In this document: one piece after another, positions 1 to 12,600 of the stretch
How positions within the stretch are numbered: the stretch's first letter is position 1
Layout of the letters: each line of letters begins with the position of its first letter
Source of the DNA: Caprimulgus europaeus
Lineage: Eukaryota; Chordata; Aves; Caprimulgiformes; Caprimulgidae
Length of the DNA: 64,000 bases
Reading direction: 5' to 3'
Assembly (NCBI GenBank): GCA_907165065.1
Contig: OU015544.1
Coordinates: 558,001 to 622,000 of the forward strand
Made by a program: the position numbers and the translations under genes
Notes under the pieces: model-generated
The model's database searches: none
What the model was told of the DNA's origin: nothing
Seen by the model: only the letters and a program-made list of their open reading frames with translations

Positions 1-3000
1 CTGCGTCAGGGACCAGGAGCCAGAGAGGAACAAAAGGAGCCCAAGCAGGACAGACCAAAACCAAAAATAGTAACTGGTTCTCACAAAGGAGCGCTCGCAT
101 TCCCATTTCCCTGCCATGGGAAGAAAAGGATTCGAGAACTTGCAGACCAGGGAGAAAGTGATTACAGCGATTCAAACGGGCTGCAGGAAGAGGATAAGAG
201 TGCACCCAGTTTTAAGAGAAGTATCACATGAAATAGAACTTTAGATTATGTTACATCCAGCCCTAAGTAATCTGATTAGGGATTTGTTTTATGGCTTCAG
301 TTAGAAAGGCAGAGAAAATGCCAAAAAGCACGAAGCCAGCTCCTTTATGCTGGCAAGCCAGAGACAGAGCACAGCAAGTTTTCTCTCTCTTGAAAAGGTG
401 CGAGACGAGCATGATCAGCCACCAGCAACCTGAGCACCTTGTCAATTCAGGGTGACGGGAAGACGGACTGACCCAGCTCTCCCGGCTTCGGCCCGGCACA
501 GCAGCTAAGGCTTCCCCGCCACACCGCAGCACCCGAACCCCGGCAGCTCCCTGTGCCTGGGACTGTGGCTGCTGCACAGAAATATTGGATTGATGCACAA
601 AAAGAAACATCTCTGCCCAGCTCGACTGGGAGCCAACGCGATGGGCTTGTCCAGAGCCCATCCCCGTCACAAACACAAACAAGTATTGACCTTTTGCCTG
701 ACCCGGGGCTGAGCGTGGCCCGTGGTGTCTCATCTCCCCAGCACAATTATCAGCCTCCCAGGAAATAAGCAGGGAAAGCAACCAAAGCCGCAGTGAGCAA
801 ACAAAAATTCATCATGAGCCAACGGCCTCTTGCTGCAGGAGGAAGCCAAGGCTCTGCCAGGTATCACCAGCCATTAACACCCAGCTAGTCCCGCAGGAGC
901 AGGGCAGCAGTGGGGTCCAACGATCCACAGCCCAGCGGATACAGTGCCTGGGTGAGCTGAGCATGGCACAGGGGCACGGGGACACATGCTCTGTGGTTAG
1001 AGACAAGGGACTGCAGTGTGGAAAGCAATTACAAAGTACAAAGTGAGAATAACCAGGTGCTCAGCAGGTCCCGGCCCCGTTTGGCTGCACCCTCTGTGCA
1101 CAAGCCACCCTCTCCCTAGATGCAGGCAGAGCTTTTGCTGTGTCTCCCGACTTCCCCTCACTGGCTCTGCACAGCACGAGGGTGGGACCAGGGGCTCATT
1201 CAGCCCAGGAAGACTAACAACATTACTACCATGACTTGCAAAGAAAACCTCTCCAGCTGAGCAAGGCCACGCATCCAAGGGCTCAGCTCTTCATCCAGGG
1301 CTGCTGCAGCAACGCTTCCCAGATCAGACAGGAATGTCCAGTTCTCTGGTCTGTGCTCAGTATAAAGCCACCTCGGACAGCCCGGGGGCTCAGCCAGCTT
1401 GGTCTGCCTTATGGCAGAACAGACACTGGTGTATTTCCATCTCCGTATCTACAGATATCTACCTACGTGCATCTATATCTCTATCTATAGGTTCTCAAGG
1501 GTTTAATTTTGGAACCATTCCTCCTTCAGCAGCCTCCAGAGAGACACAGCTTTGATAAGCAGCTCTTAGAAAGCATCTTCCAATCACGCACATCCCAGGA
1601 CAGCAGAACAAGTCACCTTTCAGTGGCCAGTCCTTCCCTCAGTGCCAGCCCTGACTCCTCGGCATGTCGCAGGGCCAGTGAGCACCAGCACTAACCAAAG
1701 ACAATTTGTGACAGGAAAATGGTAGCACAGGGAGATGAGGTGAGTCTCCAAAGGCCAGGCAGGGAATCGGGCAGAGAAGGCGGGCATGTGTCACGCTCTG
1801 CCGTGGGCGGGCAGGGAGCCCCGGGGCTTGGAGCAGCCTCAGCCTCTGCCCCGTTTGCTCCCCGAGTGATGGGATCCTTTCTGATGGTTAAATCCAGCAC
1901 AAGGCAGTCATGCCTGTGACAGCAGCACAATTACATGGAAATTGTATTTGGATAATTTGGGGTATTCTTCCCTGTGAACACAGGCTTTCTGAAGAGACAA
2001 GTTCCAAGATTTCAGCATTCAATTAAATTAGATCAAATCAGCAGAGGAAATAAGTCTCTACAACATGAGCAGATCCTTTGAATTTTACGAGTGCATCACT
2101 GGACTAAATGCCATCATTTATCATTAGCATCACTAATGAAGCCAGATCCAGGATGCACAGCAAACTGACATCAGCCACATGCCCGACACTCCCCGCACCA
2201 CCAGCATCCCCTCAGCCCTCAGTCCCTCTCAGGGAGATCAGCACCCTGCTTTGCTGTGCTCACCGGTGATGAGCTGCGAGGGGTGGCCATGGGTTCACAC
2301 ATCCTGGTGCTGCAGAGAGCAGCAGCCAGATCTATCAGCTCCCCAGCCCTCGGCGGCTCTCCCGGGAGATGCTGCCGTCTCGATTACCCATCTCTCAGAC
2401 ACCTTGTTTGATGTGAGAGCGTTAAAAGACATATAATTTGTGGAGCTAAAACACAGGTATTATCTCAGTGACACATCCATACAACAGGGAATGAGCTGAA
2501 GTCAATCACATTCTCAAAGGGGTTTCTATTGCTCTACAGCTCCTTCCCTGCCTCTTGCTCCAGATCAAAAAGATGGAAAACGATGCAGTTGTGAGCTGGA
2601 AACCCGCCATCTTCCTCACTGAATCATCTCGTGCTGCACAACCTCATCAGTGCCTGGGAACAAGAGATCTGGATCAGCATGCTGGGCTTTGGGAAGCGGA
2701 GGGTCCATCGCCCATGGGCAGGAGCTCTCACTGGCAGCTGGCACCCGCAGGCGAGGGAGGCTGGACAGAGGGTACCAGCTCTGTACCGGCTCCGCGTACA
2801 CGCTGCCCACACCGCTATAGGGTCTGCGGATGGTTGCTGCTCCTCTCAAGGAGATGTGCCTGCAGCAGCCCAAGAGCACCAGCCAAGGCAGCATCTTCTG
2901 CAGGTCCAACTGCTGCCACCGTGTCCAGCCACAGCAGCCATCGTGGGCACCGCTGCAAACGCAGTCGAAAGGCAAACTGTCCCCACGGCGCCAGGCTGCA

Positions 3001-6000
3001 GAGAGCCCGTGAGGGGACCGAGATGGCATCTCAGATGAAAGGACACAACTCATGAGCCCCATTTCTTGGTCTTTCCCTGAGCACCAGCACTCTCAGGGAG
3101 TGCACGTGGACCCCTGGTCCGGTCCTGTACTTCTTACCATCATGTTCTCCCGCCTGTCAGCACACCTCCCTGTCCTTGAGCTTAACACACAAGTGAAGAG
3201 TGAATTACTTAGCTAACATAGCTGCTCTGGGTTTTTGGAGCTCTAATGAAGACCTGATCGGCCCCATGTCACTGAGCAGTGTAACCCACGTCATCTCAGA
3301 GAAGAGAACACGGAGCTCCGCATTCCAAATTGGAGAGAATTAACACCAAATTGCTTGTAGGAGGAAGGAGGTGTCAGAGTCCCCAGCGTGACACCGGTAA
3401 CATTTGAGAGGAACGAGACAGGCTGGTGTCTGGAAGGAGTGACCTTTGAGTCTTTCCAGAGACTTCAAGATGCAGCTCTGACCTATTCAAGTACCTGCCA
3501 AGTCTCTACACATCTCCTTAGGGTGGGAGCCTGAGACAAGCCGGGTTTTTTCAACAGCCTTTGAAAGATGGGAGGTTCTTGGATACTGTACTGGCCCAAC
3601 ACCAACGCTGGTGTTTGGTAACCGAGCACAAAACAGCACCATGAGCCCCACTGGGAATAAAACACCAGGGATGGAGAAAGCTGTTTCCAGACAGGGACCA
3701 TGGGCGCTGCTGGCACAGTCTGGCATCAAACCAACACCAGTGGCCGCCCATCCTTGCTGCACCGTGGGGCTCACCGGCGCTGGTCACCCCTGGGGGACCA
3801 GGACCCCACCAACTGGAAGGAAAAGCAGCAGCCGGCAGGAATGGCACAGTAATTAACAAAATTACAGTCAGGAACAATCCACAGGCTTTGGCACAGTGCT
3901 GGTGCTCCCTGCCCAGCCCTGGGCTCCTCGGCTCAGCAGAGCCGGCGCTGCTTGCGCTCCCCAAATTGCAGCCACATGGGCAGCCAGAACACACGGCCAT
4001 GGCCGAGGTGAGGCTGGTGGGCACACCTAGCTGGGTAAAAGCCCCTCCAAACCTCCAGCACTCACCAGCACTGGAGACCCTGCCCTGGGCGAGCCCCACA
4101 GCAGCCCCAGCTGCGCCCCTCAGCTCCCGCAGACATCCCCATGTCAGCACGGGTGGGTATTGGGGAGCAACTGGGGAGCCTGCGGCAGACGGAGCGTCTG
4201 TCGCTCCAGCCATGAGGCTCCCTCCCCTCATCACAGCAATATTTGCTCTCAGAGGGCTGCTCTGCTGCCGAGCAGCCGCCTTCCCAGCAAACAGCTCCTG
4301 TTGCGACAGGCTAGAAACACGGCAGGAGGAACTACACATAAACCAGCACGGTTATTGGTTCCGAAACAGCTAAAAATAGACCCACGTGGGGTTGCTAAGT
4401 CCTCTGGGCAGATGTAATTGTGGATAATCTGGCTTTAAGTATGCAAAGGCTGTTTTGACAGCAATGACAACAGTTTAACATATGGGACCGGGCAGCAGAC
4501 GAGCAGAACGTGCCGCTGTGCCACCTCCAACGTCACCAGGAAGCAGCATTTGTGTCGCTGGATCCCAGCCCACTGCCTCCACTCCGTGGCTGGGCTTTCT
4601 GCAGCTACAAACCCCCAAATAAACCCCAACATCTAATGCAAGGCACCGAGGGGAAAGCGCCTAGCCAAATACCAAGGGAAAGCTCCCAGGGTGGGAGAAT
4701 CAGGGTGTGCCAAACACACCCCCAAAATTGTATGCACGTCAGGCTTACCAGATTAAATGGCTGGAAGACCCCAAGTCCTCAAAGCTGACAGCACCTTTCT
4801 GCTCCTGGGAAAGCCTCCCCTGTCCCAGGCGGGCTCTGCAACGTGCTGCAAGGATGCTGCGCAGGGCTGGGCGTCTGCGGGGCGATAACCGCCCTTCTGC
4901 GAAGAGGGAAGCGCTCCCGCCTGCTCGCCGGAGATAGGGGCCAGACGTTGGGACTGGCTGGATTTTGTAAATCCCCAGCAAGCCCTGGGGCTGACTGTGC
5001 CCCTCACCTCCCAGGGCGAGCACCCCGGCCGGGCTGTGCTCCCACCACCCCTCCTCTGGCCACCACCTCCTGCACGTCCTCGATGCGCCCGGGGCCGCGT
5101 TCCCCACCACGTGCTGTCCCTCCCTGCCAGGTCTCTGCGAGTCGATATTGATGTCCACGCACACAGGAAGCTCCACGAGGTGCTCCCTGGCTTCAGACTG
5201 CAGCTCGGCTTTTCGCTAACAAGTTATAGTGGAGAACGTTGCCTGCACCCAGTGCCGGAGCCAGAAGGCTGCAGCAATAATTAGAGGGCGGCAGAAAAAC
5301 AAAACTTTTGTTTGTTTGTTTAGATTTTAAATTCTTTTACAAATATCTAACGTGGCTCTGGCTGGGCCCCAATTACAGAACCATTTAATGAAGCAATCTG
5401 GCCACAAACCAGGCTGAGGAAACAGCTGCAAATAGAGGGGATAAATCAACTCCGGTGGATGCTCATTGAACGCCCTGAGCAAACTCCCTCCTCTGCCCGG
5501 GGCAGGAGGGAAGGAGAGAGACGTGTGGCCCCCAGCTCTCATCCCTGCCCGAGCAGGAGTGCGGCAGAGCATCCCACTGCCCGGCACAGCGCTCTGAGCG
5601 CAGCACTCAGCACCCAGCATGGTGGGGAAAGGAGGTTAAATGGAATTTCTGCAGCAGAATCACTGCACAGGCCCTGGAGAAAACAGGGCAGAGCACACGG
5701 CAACATACAAGGAGCAGTTAAATCCTTCTCAGCTCCCTGGGAGGAGGAAAGTCCGCTGAGGTTTCCCTCCACTCCCCAAAGTGGTAAACATTGATTTAAA
5801 CTTATTAGTTCAACAAAAACCCGCGCATTGAGCGTGGCAACAGCATTTCTGTTTTGCTCTTTACAAGGGGCTGTTCCAGGCTCATTCAGGCAGCAGGTTC
5901 CCTTGGGCTCTCCACATACTTCATTTTTCCATTAATGAATAATTTGCACAAGCAATGATTATAGAGGGAAACAGCGTGAGCCATTACCCACACACATCAC

Positions 6001-6609
6001 CCCGCGCTCAGGGACGTCTTGGCCAGCCTATTTTTACATCAGCTCACGTCCTGCTGACAGCGCTGGAGCCGCGCACGCTTCCAATGGAAACCCCAGATCA
6101 GGGAGCTCGTCTGGAAACCAGGAGAGGGGAGGATGTGTGGTGGCAGGAGGGAAGGGATCGGTCCCCTTGGTTGCACAGGATGGGGCGAGTCCATGGCAAA
6201 CCTGAGATGGACCCATCAAGCGACACCACCACCTCATGGACCCTCCTGGGCCCCAAGAGCATCTTCATCCCCTTCTAAAGCAGTGCCTCGAGCCCTGCCA
6301 GCAGCATGGGAGCAGGAGCTTGGGGACAAGCACAAGGTACCCCTTGTCCCACCAACACCCACCTCGTTTCCAGGCTGCAAGATTCAAGAATAAAATAAAA
6401 TAAAATAAAATAAAATAAAATAAAATAAAATAAAATAAAATAAAATAAAATAAAATAAAATAAAATAAAATAAAATAAAATAAAATAAAATAAAATAAAA
6501 TAAAGTTAAAAAAGCAAAAACAAAAAACCCAACTTCACAGAATTTACAGGCAGCAGCTCAGTGACAGCCTGTCACCTGTTTCACACGAGAGCAGGACGTG
6601 GGTACTCAC
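1..6609. other. RAP1GAP2 intron 4 (part)
   Basis: No coding exon could be supported here. A possible minus-strand donor near 4745-4760 was tested and fails in frame. AT-rich blocks near 1920-2110 and 5780-5960 carry several TAAT-type cores. The TAAAA array at 6389-6504 ends about 105 bp from exon 4. Nothing else stands out. Confidence 0.5.
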
Positions 6610-9600
6610 TTGATCTTCAGGCTGGCCAGCATCGTCTTGTCAATCCTGGGGAGAAAGCAGAGGAGTGTGTCACTGTGGGCACAGGGGCTCCAGGCACAGA
6701 CAAGGGGACAGTCCCTCCTCCCGACTCGGGTACCAGGACTGTTGGCACACCTGGCCCATCGCTTCACTTATTTATTTGGCAACATTAATAAGTGCCTATC
6801 CCCACAGAATCATTGTGATTAAAGCCACATTAATGTCAATTAATGCAAATCATAGTAATGCCTCAAAATGCAAAACTATGTCTTTTGGCAGTCACTGGAA
6901 ATGTTAGCAGCCACATGGAACTAACTCCACGTCTCTAAAAAAACCAACCAACCAAAACTCTGCCCCCAGGCTGAACTTCTATCAGCAGAGGCTGCACCCA
7001 CGGGTGACACTGCAGGGCCGGATCCCACACGCCGTGCCGCAGGCTGAGCCGCGTGGGCACTGGGGCAGATGCAGCAGGAACCCCACACGGGGTGTCCCCA
7101 TGGGAGAGGGCGAAGGGTCCCCAGCTCAGCCCCGGCACCTCCAGCCCAGCCCGCAGGCACCATTGCCCTGACCCACTCCCTCCTGCACCCACATCCCAGT
7201 GCACCCTGAGAGCCAACACGCTGCCGCTCCTAAAACAGACCCGGGGCACCCGCTGTTGCCACTGAACGCTTCACAAGCCTGTCTGCAGACCTTGTTGATC
7301 ATTAAATCGAGTTGAACTTTAAAGTGTGCTGGTGTAAAGAGCTGTTGCCAAACCCGGTGACAGAAGCAAAGGGGACGTTTGGGGCAGGGAGCTGCACCGA
7401 GCGGCTTTACCCAGACTGTGGGGAGAACAGTCGGTTGCTGTTATTTGGCCTCTTAGAAGGAAAGAAAAGCAACAACAACAAAAAAGCCACACACAAGAAA
7501 GAAAGCCCTCTGCTAGGGAAACCGCAGTTGCAGGATGACTGTTCCGAGAGCCGCCTGGTTGGGCCCTGCCCTATGCCCCGTCCCACGGCGGGTGAAGTGA
7601 AACACCCCTCGCCCCGGCTGAGCCTCCCCACGCACCCCGGCACGGCCCTGGGGCTCCCTGGGTGCCAGCAGCCCTGGCAAAAGGGGGTCCCTCTCCCCAC
7701 CACTGCCGCGAGCAGCCGACAGCATCCAGGTGCTGATGGCTGGGGCGAGAGGGAGGAGGGTGGTACCCACATCAGTGAGGGGGCAGGGGGCTGGGGTGGC
7801 AGCTCTGGGGCTTTACACCCGACACCTCCGCATCACCCACGACCTGCATCCCCCTGCCCACTGCCCTGGCACAACCACGCGGCTCCCAGCAGCCGGAGCA
7901 GCCGGTTGACAGCCCAAGAACCCGGCGCTCAGCCCAGCGGAGCTGGAAACAGCGACCGCGGTGACAGAAAGCGGCGCTGGGCGTGCCGGGCCCCACGCGT
8001 CCCCACAGGAAGGGTGGGTCGGCCGTGGGCCTGGGCGGCTGTGGGAAGATGCAGATGCAGCTATAGGGCTGCTGCAGGTCCCTTCCTTTCCCATAAACAC
8101 CTGGGGACACGTCATCCCGGCTGCACATGGGGCTCTCTGGGCAAGGGGTGTCCTGAGACCCCTGTGGAGCTGCTCACCAACCCCCTGTAGGAGAACCCCA
8201 CACAGAGCAGAGCACAATCCCAACATTCACACCATGTCCCTGAGGGCCTTGGCCAAATGCTGCTGGAATCTTGTCAGCCTTGGTGCCATGAGCACCTCCC
8301 TGGGGAGCCTGTGCCAGTGCTCCACCACCCTCTGCCTCACGAACCTTTTCCTCATGGCCAACCTCCCCCTCCCCTGCCACATCTTCCTGCCATGGCCTCT
8401 GCTCCTGGCGTTGGTGGCCAGAGAGAAGAGCTCAGCGCCTGCCCCTCCTCTTCCCCTTGGGAGGAAGTTCTACAACACGATGAGATCTCCTCTCAGTCTC
8501 CTCTTCTCCAGGCTGAGCAAACCAAGTGAAGGTGACATTGAAAGGGAAGCCCATGCCCCGCTTCCCCCCAGCCCGGGCTGCAGCGGCGGCGCAGCCCCAA
8601 CGCCCCACAGACCGCGCGTTTCCTGCCTGACTCCCCGGATCGTGGTTATCTTTCCCCTGCAACTGCCAAAGCGCAGAAGGAAAACAACTGAGCGAAGCCC
8701 AGAGCACCCTGAACCCCCATGGAAAGCGGGTGACAGCTCTGCTCTGCGCTCCTGCCACTCTGTCCCTGCAGGAAGCTGAGCAGCAGCTCCGGGATGCAGT
8801 CGGCATGGTTGGGGTCGCAGAGCCAGGGCTCCCAATGGCAGCAAAGCTGCCCAGGAGCTGTGAATTCTCTCTACCACAAAACGAGCCTACATTTCACAAA
8901 ACATCTGTACAGAAGGTTGTTGGAGCGCTTCCTTCCCATTTTTATGTAATAAAAAAAATCCAGCCAAGACAATCCCCGGGTGCCACAATCATTATGGAAC
9001 TGCTGATTTGGCCAACAATTCCCACAGCCTGATCACAGCCACACAGCACAGGCTTGGAACGGGCATAAAACAGCTCAGAGGGATGGATCCTGAGGCAGGC
9101 AGGGGCAGACCAGTGCCATCTTCTCGTACTATTTCCCTACAGATCAACACATCCCGGAGGGCAAGGACACGAGAAGCAAAGGGTTCCGCTGAACCCAGGG
9201 TGCAGGCAGCAGCCACGGGGCTCTGCCAAGGACATAAGGCACAAGGACACCTCAGGGAGGTGCCAATGGCCATGGGAACCTGCCATGACACAGGTAGGAC
9301 CTCACCGCATGTGCGGCAAGGTGCCGAGGGTGAGGAGGAGTGGGCAGCAGATCCTCAGCAGTGAAAGATGTGGGGGGAGAGTCACAGGATGCTCTTGCAG
9401 GTGACATGCCCACTGGAGCCCACCATGAGCCCCTGGGCTAGGAGGTCCGTCACCACCTGGCACCTGCGGGGCTTCTCCAGGGCATGGCAGCAACTGCCTG
9501 CTGAAGCCATGCCCAGTGTCCCCAGGGGCATGGAGGGGAGGAAGCTCCTTCCCGACTCCCACGCGCTCCTGTGGGCACAAGGCAGCGGGACAGGCTCTGC

Positions 9601-12600
9601 CGCGAGGGCACCACGCCGCAGCACCGCGGCACGTCCTCCTTGGAGGCCGCAGAGGGCAGGAAAGCTCCTGGCATGGCACAGCTGCGCGCTCCCCGTCGGG
9701 AAAGGGGGGACGAAAGGGAAGGCACCCACCAGCCGTAGCCGCCGAAGGAGACGCTGCGCTTCCTCTGGAACATGATGGCAGCTCGGTGCTGCCAGGGCGC
9801 TCCGGCCATGGCGGGACGCGGCGATGGGGCCGGCAGTGCCCGTGTGCCAGCTGCGCTGAGAACAGCCACAGTGGGTGCTTCTGGCCGGCGTGCAGGGCGC
9901 TGGGGGACCCCGCTGCTCCTGGTCAGCCGCCCCGGGCGCAGAGGCGCATGCCCCACACACACACACCCACACACCCCCCCCAGAAAAAAGTCATTTCCTT
10001 TTTTTTTTTTTTTTTTTTTTGCGGCCTCGGGCTTTTCACAACCTCAGCTGCCAATATCGTATTTCCCCTAATGGCAGGAGCCGCGGGCAGCGGGGCTGAG
10101 CTGCGGGCACGGCGGCGCCCACAAGCATGGTGCCATGGGACTGGCCCCACATCGCCCACCAGCCCGGCTGGCCACCGGGTCCCAGTGCAGAGGGTCGCTG
10201 GTGGCAGTGTGAGGTCACCCTCCCAGGGCTGTCCCCACCATGGCAGTGCTGCATCCCCTGCACTGGGCTGCCTCTCTGGTAGGGGATCCCCTGACTGACC
10301 CTCTCGTGTATTTCGTGGGAGATCTCACTAAAGCATTAAACCTCAACAAGCAAAAATCCCGTCACCTCATTCCACGACTGCCCCGGAATCTCCAGCCTGG
10401 TCTCCACCCAGGTTTTCTCTCCTCTGGCTCCTTGGCAGGTCCATAAAGCCCAAGTGTGCACCTGCAGCCCGACCACCACCCAACACCCCAAACCCGGTCC
10501 TTCAACAGCCAGGCTCTGGAAATCCATAGGAATGGAAATGCTGACCTCTAGCTGGGTATGAGCTTCCATCCCTCACAGACTCCCAAGCAAACATCATCCT
10601 TCAGGCATTGCAGGGCGCAGCGGAGCCCGTGGGGAGGTGAGCAGTGTGCCAGGGCTGGGCGTGGTGCCCCCCGGGCCCACACCCCCCATCTCCCCAAACC
10701 AGCCACCAGCACCCGGCTGCACCTGCTCAGGCCAGGGCTGGAACGGGGGCTCACCCTCCTCGGGGGTCCCAGTCAGGGGAAGGGTGGGACCCCCAAGCAC
10801 CCCTTGGCAGTCAGGGGGTCTGTGTGGCCCTGGGGCACAGCACAGCTGTGGGACACAGTGCAGGTGCCACCAGCACAACACCAGAGCCTCACCCTGCACT
10901 GCAGCCAGGAGGGATGAGCTGCGCGGCTGCACATCATCCACTGCAAGATACAGGAACCCAAAGCTCACTTCCCAAAGTCCTGGCAGTTTGAAGGCCATTG
11001 GAAAACCTCAGACTGCCAAGGTCCTACTGGTTTGGCTGCTGGAACCCTCACCTCCTCCACCAGTGACTAACAGTAACACCCAGCACACACCAAGAACATC
11101 CCCCGACCCAGTGCCACCACGCAGCGCCCGGGTCACGCAGCGCCGGGGCACTTGAGGCAGCTCTTCACCCAGCGCTGGGCACCTGCGGGGATCAGGCTCT
11201 CACCCAAGCACCCAAAAGCTTTAAATTGAGAGACATTTGGATTCTCTCTGATGTGTGAAAGAAGGTGCTGGGGCCAGGAGCTGGAGAGAGAAATCATGCA
11301 ACTCCGGGGAAAAGCTTGGATTGAAATCCAGCTATTTCAACTCCTACCTTTCTGCCCACAGCCCTTTCTCCCTACAGGGAGGAAATGATGGAAATCCTTT
11401 GCATTTTACAGCTCTTACAGACATTGCTTAAAAAAAAAATAATTCCCAAACATGCTGCAGGCTTGAAAGCTGCAACTCAGATACCATGGAGTAGCTGGAG
11501 CAGACGTTTGCTTGGAGCACATTTGTTTCTGGTCTGCACGCTCCGTGTTCAAGCTCTGCACCGATGACATCATCCTCTCGCCTCATCTTCCCCCAGGTCA
11601 CGTCTTCCTCACGCTCACACCAGCTCTGCCCAGCTCTGCTGAGCTGCTCAGGATTTACATGCCTGGAAATAAAAGCAGGGAGCTTCCCCACCTGGCCGAG
11701 CTCTGCATCGCATCACCCTGCTGCTGCCACGGCTCCGGCACAGCCCGGCATGCAGAGGCGTGGTGACAGGTAGCGACAGCAGCATCGATCCGCAGCTGGC
11801 ATCACACCAGAGACAACGCAGAGAGTCTGGATAACAGCAGCTCTGCCTTTAAACATTTACTCTGGCAGCACTGTAAGCACCAGCTACTGCATCTTGCTCT
11901 GCCACTTCAGTCCTCACGTGAACCCGCTGGCTCGGAGCTGCAGGGCCAGGTTCCCCTTCAGCTGGAGGTCACCACAGCCAGGTCAGGATTACTCTGTCAG
12001 GTCTTCGTTACGCCTCGATGGTGCTGAAGCACGAAGAGCGATTCACACACCTCTCCCAGGGTTTTAGGAGGCCAGGACGTCGATACAGCCATAGGGAAGT
12101 TGTCTCCGTGTCCCGCTGCCCAGGAGTGGTGGGAGGCAATCCCTACACAAAGCTCACTGTGCCACGTACCAGTGGGATCAGCTCCCAGGGATGCCCATGG
12201 CCAGCGCAGGCAGAGGCCGAGGTCTCCCTAGTCCCCGTCCCCACGCACCCGGCAGTCCCCAAGGACCATGTTGGCCACCACCCACACTGGTGACAAACAG
12301 TGTGTGAACCAAGCAAAGGTTAAAAACACCCCAAGGACCCAACTCCCCAGAGGCCACCAGCCTCCCTCTGCTCCAGGGTGTCACATCAGCCCCTTCCCAG
12401 TGCCATGTCACCCACACGGGAGATCATCTGGAAATAGTTTGTCTATTTTCTAAAATGACACTTTCTTGCTTCCCCCCAAGGTATTTCACACAGTTGGGCT
12501 CAAAAACGAAAGGAAAAAAACTCTCCTCCCTTCAGAGCAGCCAAATCACAACTGATCAGCCAGAATTAAGAAACAAAGGCCTGGGGAGGATGTCTCCTCG

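Noticed and set aside
3551-4339. 262-codon minus-strand frame left of RAP1GAP2 exon 4
   Set aside because: No similarity to the next expected RAP1GAP2 segment, no splice signals at sensible places, Ala/Gly/Cys-rich by composition.
4754-4815. Possible RAP1GAP2 exon with donor near 4754 ([13 protein letters not shown])
   Set aside because: With either nearby acceptor the phase needed from exon 4 runs into a stop (ATT TAA), and the sequence does not resemble the known downstream protein.
7312-8190. 292-codon plus-strand frame
   Set aside because: Low complexity and Pro/Gly-rich, lies in RAP1GAP2 intron 3, and no family resemblance.
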